Below are positions 44,070 through 55,350 of a stretch of DNA of 64,000 nucleotides, one piece after another. This stretch comes from Lomentospora prolificans (Eukaryota; Ascomycota; Sordariomycetes; Microascales; Microascaceae). The stretch covers positions 2,108,001-2,172,000 of the forward strand of contig JARFXM010000003.1 in the NCBI GenBank assembly GCA_029532625.1, given 5' to 3'. The notes below the pieces were generated by a model. It ran no database searches. It was given only the letters and a program-made list of their open reading frames with translations, and had not been told where the DNA came from. Position 1 is the stretch's first letter; every line of letters begins with the position of its first letter. The translations under genes and the position numbers were made by a program.

Positions 44070-45452
44070 ATGAAGAAATCCTTCATTCTCCTCGCATCCG
44101 CCGCGGCCGCCCAGCAGAGCGGCTGGGGCCAGTGCGGCGGCAACGGCTGGTCTGGACCCACGACCTGTGTCTCCGGCTGGACCTGCACCTACCAGAACGA
44201 CTGGTACTCGCAATGCCTTCCCGGGTCTTCAAACCCCAACCCTCCCACCACAACCACCAAGCCTCCTAGCTCCTCCATCCCCACCACGCTGGTGACGCAA
44301 ACATCGACCACCTCCGCTCCCGGCGGCGGAAGCTCCAGCTGTCCCTCCACCCCTTCGGGCCTCGGAACTGCCAACACCAACCTCAACGACCCCTTCACCT
44401 TCCACTCTGGCGCCAAGGTCACCACGAAGCAGGACTGGACGTGCCGCCAAAAGGAAATCTCCCAGCTCATGCAGCAGTACGAGCTCGGCACCCTCCCGTC
44501 CAAGCCCACCGTGTCGGCGACCTACTCCGGCTCCACGCTAACCATCACCTCGACCGCCAACGGCAAGTCCGCCTCCTTTTCCGTCACCATCAACAAGCCC
44601 TCCGGCAACGGACCCTTCCCCGCAACCATCTCCTACGGCTCCTACGGCGCCTCCATCCCCGTCCCCTCCGGCGTCGCCACCATCCTCTTCAACAACGACG
44701 ACGTCGCCCAGCAGCAGGACTCGTCCTCCTCCCGCGGCAAGGGCAAGTTCTACGACATCTACGGCGCCGACCACTCCGCCGGCGCCCTCGTCGCCTGGGC
44801 CTGGGGCGTAGGCCGCATCATCGACGCCCTCGAGCTCACAAAGGCCCAGACCGGCATTGACCCCACCCGCATCGGCGTCACCGGCTGCTCCCGCAACGGC
44901 AAGGGCGCCATGGTCGCCGGCGCCCTCGAACCCCGCGTCGCCCTCACCCTACCCCAGGAGTCGGGAGCCGGCGGCGCCGCCTGCTGGCGCATCTCCAACT
45001 GGCAAAAGAACAATGGCCAAAACGTCCAGACCGCCTCCCAGATCGTCACCGAGAACGTCTGGTTCAGCCGCAACTTCAACTCCCACGTCAACAACGTCAA
45101 CGCCCTGCCCTTTGACCACCACTTGCTCGCAGGCCTCATCGCCCCGCGCCCCATGTACGCCATGGAGAACCCCGACTTCGAGTGGCTCGGCACCATGTCC
45201 ACGTACGGCTGCATGGGCGCCGCCAAGAAGCAGTGGGACGCCCTCGGCGCCACCGAGGCGTTTGGGTATAGCCAGGTCGGCGGGCATAACCACTGCTCGT
45301 TCCCTAGCGCGCAGAGCAGCGAGCTGAACGCCTTCATCAGCAAGTACCTGCTTAATCAGAGCCCCAACACTGGCGTCTTTAGGACGGACCAGACCTACAA
45401 CAACTTCAACATTAATACCTGGGCGCCTTGGTCCGTCCCTACCCTTCGTTAG
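44070..45452 (+). CDS. cip2: 4-O-methyl-glucuronoyl methylesterase (CE15) with N-terminal CBM1, Cip2-like
   Basis: Secreted lignocellulose enzyme that cleaves the ester bond between lignin alcohols and 4-O-methyl-glucuronic acid of glucuronoxylan. The single exon encodes 460 residues. A short signal peptide (residues 1-14) is followed at once by a fungal cellulose-binding module, CBM1 (QSGWGQCGGNGWSGPTTC through WYSQCL). A Pro/Thr/Ser linker then leads to the CE15 domain from about residue 90. Catalytic residues are visible: Ser about 274 in GCSRNGKG, Glu about 297 in QESGAGG, and a His in GGHNHC near 406-408. The Ser-Glu spacing of 23 matches the characterised Cip2 enzyme. Third positions are strongly G/C, as in highly expressed genes. 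The TATA box and TC-rich leader upstream fit inducible high expression. Confidence 0.97.
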   Translation: MKKSFILLASAAAAQQSGWGQCGGNGWSGPTTCVSGWTCTYQNDWYSQCLPGSSNPNPPTTTTKPPSSSIPTTLVTQTSTTSAPGGGSSSCPSTPSGLGTANTNLNDPFTFHSGAKVTTKQDWTCRQKEISQLMQQYELGTLPSKPTVSATYSGSTLTITSTANGKSASFSVTINKPSGNGPFPATISYGSYGASIPVPSGVATILFNNDDVAQQQDSSSSRGKGKFYDIYGADHSAGALVAWAWGVGRIIDALELTKAQTGIDPTRIGVTGCSRNGKGAMVAGALEPRVALTLPQESGAGGAACWRISNWQKNNGQNVQTASQIVTENVWFSRNFNSHVNNVNALPFDHHLLAGLIAPRPMYAMENPDFEWLGTMSTYGCMGAAKKQWDALGATEAFGYSQVGGHNHCSFPSAQSSELNAFISKYLLNQSPNTGVFRTDQTYNNFNINTWAPWSVPTLR

Positions 45453-45694
45453 ATGAGCGATGTTGGGGAGCATGTGGTTGGGAGGAGGATTGATAGATGA
45501 TGTTGAAACGAAGCTGTATATAGGAAGCGAGGTCTCTTGGATGTAAATACTTTTTCTTTCAGTCGTATCAATATGATCAATTGATTTTCAAAGTCATTGG
45601 AATTTACAGCAACGCCCGATTCATTCATCTCATTCTGTGTGGATATTATACGTCATACACGGATAGGAAACCTCCGCCTGCAGAAGCATATCCT

Positions 45695-46858
45695 CTATTT
45701 CAAAAAGTCCGGAGGCAAATCGGGTCCTGCGACATGTTAGTATTAATGCATGCTGATGGAGCATTGGACAAATGAATCGAGGTGTCAACCTACCCCAGAC
45801 GTGCAAGTTGTCAGGGGACGCCGGGGTCCTATGCGTCGGCTCGGTATCGTCCAGCAAATCGCCGTCAACGTAGTGCTCCATGACGAAGCCAGAAGGGTCG
45901 AACCAGTAATCAAAGATCTGGCTGCCCATAATGTGTCGGCCAACGCCCCAGCAGTTCTTGTAACCCTTGTGCCTGAGCCAGTCGTGGCCGAGGACCTGGG
46001 TGTCGAAGTCGTGGGTCTCAAAGGAAGAGTGGTGGACGTGGTACTTGGGGCCCTCGAAGAAGAAGAAGACATGGTGGTCCACGAGTTCCTTGCCACGGTT
46101 GATACGGTAAAAGACGGTGATGTCTTTGCCGTCGGGGGCGTGGACGAGCTGTTCAAGACGGTCCAAACGTCAGCACACTGCGGGTTTTGGAAGACACAAA
46201 GCTTGGGCATACATACCTCGCTAGGGAAAAAGTTGAAGTGCTTAGTATAGAACTCGTAGCACTTGGCAAAGTCGGTGACGCAGACACCAAAGTGGCCGAG
46301 CTTATGCACGGGTGCAGGTCGCTTCTTGAATCGCTGCTTCTCGTTGACGCCACGATTCTTCACGGTGGGCTATGTCGACGGTGACTGGTTAGCGAATGGT
46401 TCCAGGCCCGAAACATACGAAGACGGGCTGGCAAAGCTTACGTAGTTGATCTTCAGATCTGGGAAGTCCGGGGACTGGGCATCGATGGGGGTCCGGCCAT
46501 GGACGAGGTGGAACTGCCAGTTATCAACAGGATCCCGGAAGGTAACACACTTGCCACCTCCGGGGGCATCCTTTAGCTCGTAGATCTCGGTAGCCTGCGG
46601 GAGGGTCTTCGAAGCATATTCGAGGTCATCCAGTGACTCGACGACGAAAGCGGGACCTAGGAACTCATCCTCGTCACCCTCCTCGGCGGCGATGACGAAG
46701 GGCTCAGTACCGTAGCCTCGGTAGTAGGTGCGGTTGCCAACGCGGGCAGTCTCGGCGAAACCAAAGTCCTCGTAGAAAGTGCGCGCAGCATCGATGTTCT
46801 TGTGCTTGTACACGACGAAAGCGATGCGCACGAGTTGGATCTTCTTGTCTTCCGCCAT
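45695..46858 (-). CDS. Extradiol-type (VOC superfamily) dioxygenase
   Basis: Two-domain vicinal-oxygen-chelate protein of 318 residues resembling catechol 2,3-dioxygenase/dihydroxybiphenyl dioxygenase. Exons are complement(45695..45726, 45794..46148, 46217..46369, 46442..46858); all four joins keep the frame, with donors GTAAGC, GTATGT and GTAGGT and clear ACTAAC/GCTAAC branch sites in two introns. The N-terminal domain (IQLVRIAFVVYKHKNIDAAR) lacks an obvious metal triad. The C-terminal domain has the expected iron ligands: His in KLGHFGVCV, His in HVHHSSFETHD and Glu in VMEHYVDGD. A catecholic or related aromatic substrate is likely, but the exact one is unknown. The last exon encodes only ten residues. 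Neighbours do not suggest a catabolic cluster. Confidence 0.9.
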
Positions 46859-48662
46859 GGTGGGCAGAGAAGGCGAAGCGGGAGTGGCACTTATCAATTG
46901 GAGCTTACCAATGATGCAAGGGACAGATAATCAAGAGCGCTTTGCGTGCACAGCTAGCCCAGCAGTATTATACACAGGTGGGAATATTGGAGTGGGTATG
47001 GGGAGAAGTACGAAGTCTAGTAGCTGGGGAAGGGACCAACTTTAAGGACAGGACTGGGGCCCGACTTATAAAAAGCAAGAGGGGGGTGAGACTTCTTTCG
47101 GCGCCGATCGGGCCAAAGTACACATTTAAGCAACACCGGGGGGGGGGGGACCAAGTCGATGGGGCGGTATTCTCGACAGCATCCATCGCATCTGGGGTTT
47201 GCGGCGGTTTGGTAGTGTAGGAGACAAGGGAAGGGGGTGTGTGTGTATGGAAATAGAAGACGGCGCAAAGGGGAAGAGGGGTCGTAGGACCCGAGTCCGA
47301 AGTAGTGGAGATGTCTATTTGGAGGTAGCAGCGTGGTTCTAACCAACAGCAAGAGTAGCGGCACAAGAACATGTGGAATACTCCATCACGACAGGTCGAC
47401 GACGCCACGCCCATGAGGCCGGGAAATGGACGTGTAAGCATGGACTGGGGCGTGATGAGAGCGGCGCAAGGCAATAGAGAACGGCAAACGGTAGGGAACC
47501 ATCCATGGATGTGTGTGTCTGTTGGATTTGGTCTGTCCATCTAGCCCGGAGGTTTATTCCCCGCATGGACTGTGACAGGGCGGGCAGGTTACCCCACAGA
47601 GCCCCGCCAGGGTCAGACAATCGCCGCTCGGTACTTGTGTTTAAGCCTGGAAGAGCGGCAAATCGGTTGTGACGCCTGGCCGGCTTTTGAATGGCACTGA
47701 ACAAAGCCTTGCCAGTGCTGTGCTCCTCCGCTGCCTTTGCTGGCTAGGAACAGAGCCAAAGTGAACAGAGAGCTGGGAAGCCTGCTTGTGGGAGTCCGAC
47801 AGCGGATTGATAATGGGCAACAGCACGCGAGAGAAACAGGCTAGCCAGGCGAGAATGCAATTTACACACTGCCTAACGCTCCATCAAGCGCCCGGAAGAG
47901 CTTCGGGGTTCAGCAACTATGCACGAAACGATCGGGTCTCCGGCCAAAGGTCCGATGGGATATAGGGAGCCCGCCCAATTATTGCGTGAGCCCAGGATCT
48001 GGGAGGGCACCTCGTGTCCGGCTTGGCCGATGATGGAGTAGGCGGGATTTCGCTGCCATAAGCCCATTTACCTCTGAAGACAAGTGCCGAAGTCTGGGAA
48101 GAAAGGAAGCTGCCCTTCTGAGGCTTATTGAGATTGATGCGATCCAGCTAAGTCCGGCCCGAGAGAATATCCAGCATCAGTGCGGCTCGCGCTGCAACAA
48201 GAAGCACGGCTGGAATGGCACTAACCCCTGCACGAGGGGTCATCTCGAATTGCTGTAATTCCGTATATCCGTCTTTTGGAATCGGGCGACGTCTGTCCGC
48301 CCTCCATAGGATCCGATCATGTGATCAGGGGTGTGTCGATATCGATCCGACCCGGGATTCTTCACGGCCTCGCCTCCAGAAGGGGGGGATCTGAGGTCAT
48401 TGTGCACTCGAGAAGAGCTTTGGGCGAAGTTCTCCAAAAATGGTGCAGCCAGCCTACAAATAGAGCTAGCAGGGTGCTGACTAAGTGCATCACTGACAAT
48501 GGCAGGGGCGTCCTGAAGAGACCCCCACAACCAAGGCCTGGCGAGAAGGAACATTGGGATGCACCTGTCCTTCGCTTTCGTCGCGGTAACAGCTCTCGTT
48601 CTTTCTAATACAGCCGTCACAGCTTCTTCTTTCTTTTTCCAAAGTCGGACAATCTCTTAGCG
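46859..48662. other. Divergent promoter region between dioxygenase and phosphatase genes
   Basis: 1.8 kb shared by divergent genes. A G-rich homopolymer lies near 47140, and GCCAGC-type hexamers recur between about 47660 and 47850. Overlapping minus-strand frames at 46968-47704 show no domain or splice support. No gene was recognised. Confidence 0.5.
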
Positions 48663-49361
48663 ATGATAAAAAAGTTTACCAAGTCGTCTTCAGCGACCCC
48701 CGCCCCGCTTCCCTCCTACATTCCGCCCTCCCTAAACCCCGCCATCACGCCGTTGCCCCTCCCCCGTCTCATCGTCTTCGACCTCGACTACACGCTATGG
48801 CCCTTCTGGGTTGACACCCACCCCATGCCTCCCTTCCGCGCCGCCTCCGATCACACCTCCGCCTCCGACAAGACGGGCGAAACCTACGAGTTCTACCCGG
48901 ACTCCGGCCCCATCCTCTACTCTCTCGGCGGCCACCTTAGCATCAAGGTCGCCGCTGCTAGCCGAACCCACGCCCCCGAGCTCGCGCGGGACCTGCTCAA
49001 GATGCTATGGGTATACCCTCCACCCCTGCCGAGCACCTCGTCCGCCTCCACTGGCGAGGACGGGAGCACGGGCTCGGCGCAGCAGTCGTACTCCTCGTCC
49101 AAAAAGGAGAAGCCCAGGAAGGCCATGGACTTCTTCGATGCTGGGCTGGAGATTTACCCCGGGAGCAAGATACGGCATTTCGAGACTCTCCACCGGAAGA
49201 CGGGGATCGCGTACGACGACATGCTATTCTTTGATGATGAGAGTAGGAATAGGGATGTCGAGTCGCTCGGTGTCACCATGTGGCTCGTGAGGGACGGCAT
49301 GACTTGGTCAGAGTTGGAGGACGGGGTCAAGGAATGGAGGCGGAGGAAAGGTCATGTGTGA
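48663..49361 (+). CDS. Magnesium-dependent phosphatase-1 (MDP-1) type HAD phosphatase
   Basis: HAD-superfamily phosphatase of 232 residues, intronless. Motif I is VFDLDYTLWPFWVDTH near residues 39-54, with the nucleophile Asp and the acid/base Asp two positions later. Motif II lies in VAAASRTHAPELAR, and the later motif MLFFDDESRNRDVESLGV carries the metal-binding acidic pair. MDP-1 members act on protein phosphotyrosine in vitro and are suggested to hydrolyse glycation products on sugars or proteins; the physiological substrate here is unknown. A 30-residue Pro/Ser-rich N-terminal stretch and a Ser-rich insert near residue 125 are additions relative to short bacterial and animal forms. It is probably cytosolic. 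Confidence 0.93.
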   Translation: MIKKFTKSSSATPAPLPSYIPPSLNPAITPLPLPRLIVFDLDYTLWPFWVDTHPMPPFRAASDHTSASDKTGETYEFYPDSGPILYSLGGHLSIKVAAASRTHAPELARDLLKMLWVYPPPLPSTSSASTGEDGSTGSAQQSYSSSKKEKPRKAMDFFDAGLEIYPGSKIRHFETLHRKTGIAYDDMLFFDDESRNRDVESLGVTMWLVRDGMTWSELEDGVKEWRRRKGHV

Positions 49362-50011
49362 GGGGAGAGGTGAAAGCGTGGTGTAGAAAAGACCATCATC
49401 TATGTGGTTGCATGGCTGCTGGGCAGTCGACACCGGGTCTTATCGGGGTTCCATCATTTCAGCACGTCGGTTATTACGGTGTTACAGGTTAGGACAAAAG
49501 TACAGTACATTGGCATCATAGATCGCACATGAATGGTTTACGCATACGCACAACCGGAATCTCACGAAATCCAGACGCGCAATATAAAACATCTTCCAAC
49601 TTTCCGAGTGTCCCGCCTACCCATTTTTGGTGGTAACGCAGCATAATTGTTCACATCAGAGACCTTGTTCTGAAGCCTTATAGTGATACAACTCTAACCC
49701 AGCACGCCCCGAAGAACCCAAAAGGGGACCAATCAGATAGAAGAATCCAAGATCCAAGTACACATGTAGATTTTTACCCTGGTATATCTAGACTATAAGA
49801 TGATTAGCTCTGCCGAACCGAATATGCAACGCCGCCCGGGATTGCTCTGGCTGCCAAATGCCACTTCCTTTCGTTTCCCCTACTCTTTTTCAAAACCCAA
49901 ACACGCTCAGTGGCCCTTCAAAGATAGGGCACGACGGTATAAAATTCCATCTTTAATGACTTGTTTCTTATGCAAACATAATGGCCTTTCTCTCCTTGAT
50001 GCGCTGTCCAC
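49362..50011. other. Intergenic between convergent genes
   Basis: A 650-bp spacer between the 3' ends of the HAD phosphatase (+) and the Sec14-like gene (-). No coding or RNA features were seen. Confidence 0.5.
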
Positions 50012-51670
50012 TCATGCAACGGTGCTGGGAAGCGCGGGGGACACGGGCTTCTCAACCGCGCCGTTGATCTCGACAGTCTTCTCCTTCTCGTCAGGTTCAG
50101 AAAGAGCAAGCTTGTCCACTTCACTGCTGAGGTTTGTAGCTTCTGTATCAGCCTCTTGAGTGTTTCCAGCGGAGCTCTTGGTTTGGCAGAGTGCCTGGCC
50201 ACCCCAGACGTTATCCTTATGCACAACGCATATCCTCTCCTCGCGCTGTTTGCCACCCTTGGAACCGATGCCGATGCACTCCATCTTCTTGCCGTCGTCA
50301 ATCTCGCGCCACACATGAGGGCCGGTGGGGAAGCTGTTGTGGCCGTCGGCCCACTCGACGATGCCGTCCCAGGCAGGGTCAACGGTAGGAAGCTGGCCCC
50401 AGTTAAAGTCTAGCTCGCCACCGTACTTCTTGGGAATGTTCTTCGGATCGATGAATTGGCGAAGGGTGGATTCGACTTCGTGAGAGCCAAGAATGAAAAT
50501 CTTGGAGACCGTGATTGGATCGAACCAGCGCTTAATCCAGCCCCAGACGGTGGAGAAGAAGACGGGAGCACCAATAATCTATACCGGGACACGGCACAGT
50601 TAGCGACAAACACTACGCGTACAAAGCTCACGCTACTTCATCTACATACGAAAATTCCTATTACATGTAAGGTTAGCATTTGTCGTCCTCAAACGGCACT
50701 CACTACTGCAAACAAACTCACTATCCAAGGTCTCGGGGTAATGAGCAGTCGCAAGCTGGCTCGCCGCCTGCATATGCGACTTGAGATTCCAGAATTGCTT
50801 CAACCCGACACCAGAAATATCGACAATGTTAGTTGTCATAGTAATTGGGGTGTTAGGGAACTCGCGGTCCTGGAGCTGGGAGCAAAACGGCATGACGAAG
50901 TGGGTGAGGTTCTCGTAAAGGGCAAAAAGGCGGAGGAGACCAGGAGGGGTCTTGCCATCGGGCTTAGCCTTGCTAAAGGTACTTGCAGCGCCGGCGCGCT
51001 CGTACTCGGCAACAGCTTTGGAATCGAGCTGCTTGATTTCGAACAGGTAGAGAGGAATCCCCCTGAACGAGAGCTGTCAGCCTGCGTGATTGCTTTGCGA
51101 TATGCTTCTCATTGGGTATGCTTACCTTCGATCCCTCCTGCCAGTCCATTGAGGGTACTATATTTCCTTGTCAGAATCCCGATTCCAAAACGTCTCGGAC
51201 TACAATGCCGACTCAACATACCATGCGGCGGCTCTGTTCGTAAGAGTCCAGCTCGATCGTGTGGTAGAGGACATCGAGGTCATTAGCCTTGCGCCAGATG
51301 TGGCTCTCCTTAAATTGCTTCAACGCCTCAGCGGGAACCCATCTCCTGGCTCTCAAGTACCTCCTGGAAGCAGCGGTCAGCAAATGTTGTTCTCCAACAA
51401 AATGTTCGGGTTACAAGCGCCGACGTGAAGAAGCGCGCGGAGAAGAGCGACCATGAGATAAGCATACAGAAGGACGGTATCATCGTGTGAAGGCGGGGGA
51501 CCAGGCGTGTATATGCCCTCCTCTTCAACAAGCTTCTTAAATGTATCGAGGGCCTCGGTTTCGTTGTCGCTCAAGTGGCCGAGGTGGCCGTGTGGATAGC
51601 CGTGTTCACCGTCGGGGGGGGTGCTCTGGATCTGGAGGTCGGGTTCGGAAGCGCCGGAGTTGGTAGCCAT
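50012..51670 (-). CDS. Sec14-like CRAL-TRIO phosphatidylinositol transfer protein
   Basis: Cytosolic lipid-transfer or lipid-presenting protein of 430 residues with a CRAL-TRIO N-terminal helical region and lipid-binding pocket. Six exons: complement(50012..50578, 50650..50657, 50722..51062, 51126..51157, 51222..51363, 51468..51670). Features in order are an acidic N terminus, LLRYLRARRWVPAEALKQF (CRAL-TRIO-N), QWTGRRDRRGIPLYLFEIKQ, the core ITMTTNIVDISGVGLKQFW and the pocket-gate region RIFIIGAPVFFSTVWGWI. The C terminus is an acidic, low-complexity tail. The 8-nt exon at 50650-50657 supplies RIF; without it the conserved segment cannot be joined in frame. Family members transfer phosphatidylinositol and phosphatidylcholine or regulate phosphoinositide synthesis. 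The exact ligand is not deducible. Confidence 0.93.
50650..50657 (-). other. 8-nt microexon of the Sec14-like gene
   Basis: GAATTTTC is flanked by a TAATAG acceptor (with a GCTAAC branch) and a GTATGT donor. With the preceding A it reads AGA ATT TTC (R-I-F), linking TLD to IIGAPVFF in the conserved CRAL-TRIO core. Confidence 0.8.
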
Positions 51671-52824
51671 GTTCACGAAGCGGTTCTGCCGCGCATGCAA
51701 AATCGAGGTCGACGGGGAGTAAGCAAAATGGGGGAGAAGAGATGGGAGAGGGGACAAAGAGCGGAGGAGAAGGAAAGAAGGGCGGCAAGAGAGGCTGCAC
51801 GATGAAGGGCAAAGTGCAGAAGGGTACTTCGGGGGCTCCGCATCAAGGAAGTTGGAGCACATCACAAAGGATTCCATTTTCTCTTAGTGTAAGACTAATA
51901 TTAGTTGACCCAAATGACGCAGGAGCCGCTGGTCAGGGTTCTGTACTTACGCCGGTTTAGGAAAATGGCGGGGCTTAATGAGCCAAGGGACAAGGGACGA
52001 GCACAGCTGCCCCGCCCGAAAGCTGCGCATCGCTGGCATCAACACCTGGAGGGTGGGTATCACTGGGGTTCAGGTTCTCCCACGCCAGCCTCCCAATGCC
52101 TAATACAGCCCGCCACTGTACCCTCAGTACACCCTCGCCAGTGGGCATATCCCGGGCTCGATGCCGATCTCTAGGATCAACGTCGATGGCGCCTACCGCT
52201 TAACCGGGTACGCTTCCAAGTGGCTGCCCCTGAGATGGCGGAATGGCGGAAGGGGACAGGTTTCACGAACTCGTCCTCCGCTTAGAGGACGATAGGAATA
52301 ACCAATATCAATTAATCAATATCAAAGCTGCTAGCAGCCCGATGCGTCTAAATTTTTAAACGCGGACTGTCGAGCATCCCAAGGTCTTCCTTTTTGCAGC
52401 GGATAACAGGACCTGTGGATGGATCAATTTGATAGAGAATTGCAGCATGCTTTTATTGGAGAAACTCCCTGCGCAGGTGTCATCCGGGCTGCCAGCAGAC
52501 CAGCTAGCCAGCTTTTCGTACTGGGATTAGCGTGTCAGACGCTCGAGGGAGCGGCACAGCGGACCTGGGTACATATGTGTGTGCATTTATAAATCTTGTG
52601 CTGCGTCAATCATTGGGCACCAACCAAACCGGCATCGAACATTTGACAGCTGGCACTGTTTCGGTCAACAGCTGTTTTCTGCCGCCTGTTGCGGGGCATG
52701 GGGCGGGACATTGATGGACCTGGCAGAAAAAAAAAGTTCGCACACCGACTTCAGGAAAAGGCCTTTCACCCAGCGCCATCGCCATTGCAGCTTCAGTCGG
52801 TCACACCAGCACAGAGTCCTAACG
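51671..52824. other. Divergent promoter region between the Sec14-like gene and DBP4
   Basis: 1.15 kb between two divergent housekeeping genes. The sequence contains some CCAGC-type hexamers near 52490-52510. No gene was recognised. Confidence 0.5.
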
Positions 52825-55350
52825 ATGCCCGCCGCAAGCACTAAAGCCTCGGGCAAGGCCCGATTGAAGGCCAACACAAGGACAAAAGAGAAGAGGCAAG
52901 GAAAGCGCGAAAAGGGCCTTGCTGATCTCCAGTCTCTGGAGAAAGCCATCGCCGAGTTTGTACGTGCCTTCCACCCCAGCTCGGATCTTGGCCATGGTTA
53001 CTAACGAAACTAGGATCCGAAGACTTCTGAACCCACCAAATTTTCCGAATTGCCCCTTTCCGAGCCCACTGCCTCCGGCCTCGACGCCTCGCATTTCCAG
53101 ACCCTGACCGAGATTCAATCTCGTGCGATCCCTCTCGCCTTAAAAGACCTCGATATTCTCGGAGCTGCCAAGACCGGCAGCGGCAAAACGCTCGCTTTCC
53201 TCATACCGGTGCTCGAGAAACTCCACCGAGCGAGATGGACCGAGTACGATGGGCTCGGCGCCCTCATTCTGTCGCCGACCCGCGAGCTCGCCGTGCAGAT
53301 CTTTGAGGTCTTGCGAAAGATTGGCAGGAATCACCCATTCTCCGCTGGACTGGTAATTGGTGGCAAGAGCCTAAAGGAAGAAGCCGTGCGGCTGAGCAGG
53401 ATGAATATTCTTGTGTGTACCCCCGGCCGGATGCTGCAACATCTCGACCAGACCGCCGGCTTCGACGCGAGCAACCTTCAGATCCTGGTCCTCGACGAGG
53501 CCGATCGAATCATGGATATGGGATTCCAGCAAGCTGTCGACGCTCTAATAGAACACCTCCCGATATCACGACAAACCCTCATGTTCAGCGCGACACAGAG
53601 CAAAAAGGTGTCAGATCTGGCGCGACTCAGTCTCAAGGATCCCGAGTACGTCTCCGTCCATGAAAAGGCATCAACGGCGACACCTGCCTCTCTCACGCAA
53701 CATTATATTGTGACGCCTTTACCCGAAAAGATAAACACGCTCTTTGGTTTCCTTAAATCTAACCTCAAGTCCAAGATGATTGTGTTCCTCTCGTCCGGCA
53801 AACAAGTTCGGTTCATCTACGAAAGTTTCAGGGCGTTACGGCCCGGTATCCCTCTATTACACCTCCACGGCAGGCAGAAACAAACTGCGCGATTAGAAAT
53901 CACCTCTAGGTTTACAACAGCTCAGCATTCCTGCCTATTTGCGACTGATGTCGTGGCTCGCGGAGTAGACTTTCCAGCCGTTGATTGGGTAGTGCAATTC
54001 GACTGCCCTGAGGATGCCGACACCTATATTCATCGTGTCGGCCGAACCGCTCGTTTCCAAAGTAATGGACGTGCAGTGTTATTCCTTGATCCCAGCGAAG
54101 AGGAGGGCATGCTTAAGCGGTTAGAACACAAAAAGGTACCGATACACAGGGTGAACGTCAAAGAGTCGAAGAGGAAGAGCATCAAGAACGAATTGCAGCA
54201 GCTGTGTTTCCAGAACCCCGATATCAAGTATCTCGCGCAAAAATCATTCATCAGCTACACTCGGTCGGTTCATTTGCAGAAAGACAAGGAGGTGTTCAAA
54301 TTTGATGAACTAGATCTTGACGGCTTCGCAGCGAGCATGGGTCTTCCCGGCGCTCCTCAGATCAAATTCCACAAGGGAGAGGACATCAAGAAGATCAAGA
54401 ATGCGAGCCGCATGAACATGTCGAGCGATGAGGAATCAGAATTTGATGAAGAAGGCAACCGAAAGAGGAAGAGGAAGAAGGGAGAGGTGCGCACAAAGTA
54501 CGACAAGATGTTTGAGCGCACCAACCAAGACGTGCTTTCAAGCCACTACACAAAGCTTGTGGGAGATGTTGAGGATGGACATGATGCTCAAAACGGCGAG
54601 GGTGACGAAGACGACTTTTTATCAGTCAAGCGAGTATTGAATGACGAGGACCTCGACGAAGTGTCCAAGGATTTCGGTTCAATGCCTAAGACTCTCGACT
54701 TGGGCGGCAAGGAGCAACTCATCATCGACTCGAAGCGGAGAGAGAAGCTCCTCAAATCGAAGAAAAAGCTACTTAAGTACAGGCCGACGGGCGAAAGGCT
54801 CGTGTTTGATGATGATGGCAATGCTCACCAGATCTACGAATTGAAGAATGAGGAAGATTTCAAGCAGGAAGGCCCTGTCGAGGAACAGAGGAAGAAGTTT
54901 ATCGAGGATGAGGCCGGAAGGGTCAAGGAAGCGGATGCGGAAGACAAAATGCTAGCTAAGCAAAGGATACGCGAGAAGAGGGAGAAGAGGAAGGCGAGAG
55001 AGCGAGAAGAGCGGGAGCTAGAAAAGGCCGAACGTACGGGCGCAGGTACAGTGGTGGAATTGGCCGGTGGTGATGATGATGACGACGGGGCAGATCCGCT
55101 TGCCCTCCTAAGGAGTCTTCCGGTCTCTGGGGGGGCCGGTGATAGTGACTTTAGCAGCGCGGATGAAGAGGAGGAAAGGCGGCCTAAGAAGAAGGCCAAG
55201 AAGTGGTTCCAGGATGATGACTCGGACTCGGACTCCAGCAATAGGAAGAAGACCAAGAAGCCAAAGAGGGGAGGTAAAGTCATTGAGATTGACCGCGATC
55301 CCGAGACTTTAGAAGACCTTGAGGCGCTCGCTACCGGGTTGCTCGATTAG
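52825..55350 (+). CDS. DBP4: DEAD-box ATP-dependent RNA helicase DBP4 (HCA4)
   Basis: Nucleolar helicase of ribosome biogenesis. In yeast Dbp4 releases the U14 snoRNA from pre-rRNA during 18S processing. Two exons, 52825-52959 and 53014-55350 (GTACGT donor, ACTAAC branch, CTAG acceptor), give 823 residues, close to the family norm. The helicase motifs are all present: Q motif (TLTEIQSRAIPLAL), AAKTGSGKT near 96-104, PTRELAVQ, DEAD in VLDEADRIMDMGF near 205, SAT in MFSATQSK, and HRVGRTARF near 385. Specific to Dbp4 are the basic N terminus, the long C-terminal extension and the very charged tail with acidic (DDDD) and lysine-rich runs. The tail resembles a nucleolar-localisation region. It is a housekeeping gene. 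Confidence 0.97.

Noticed and set aside
44189..45473. Several frames overlapping the glucuronoyl esterase on both strands
   Set aside because: They are shadows caused by the very high third-position G/C of the esterase gene.
46968..47704. Minus-strand frames upstream of the dioxygenase gene
   Set aside because: Low-complexity Pro/Leu/Ser translation, no splice continuity with neighbours and no domain.
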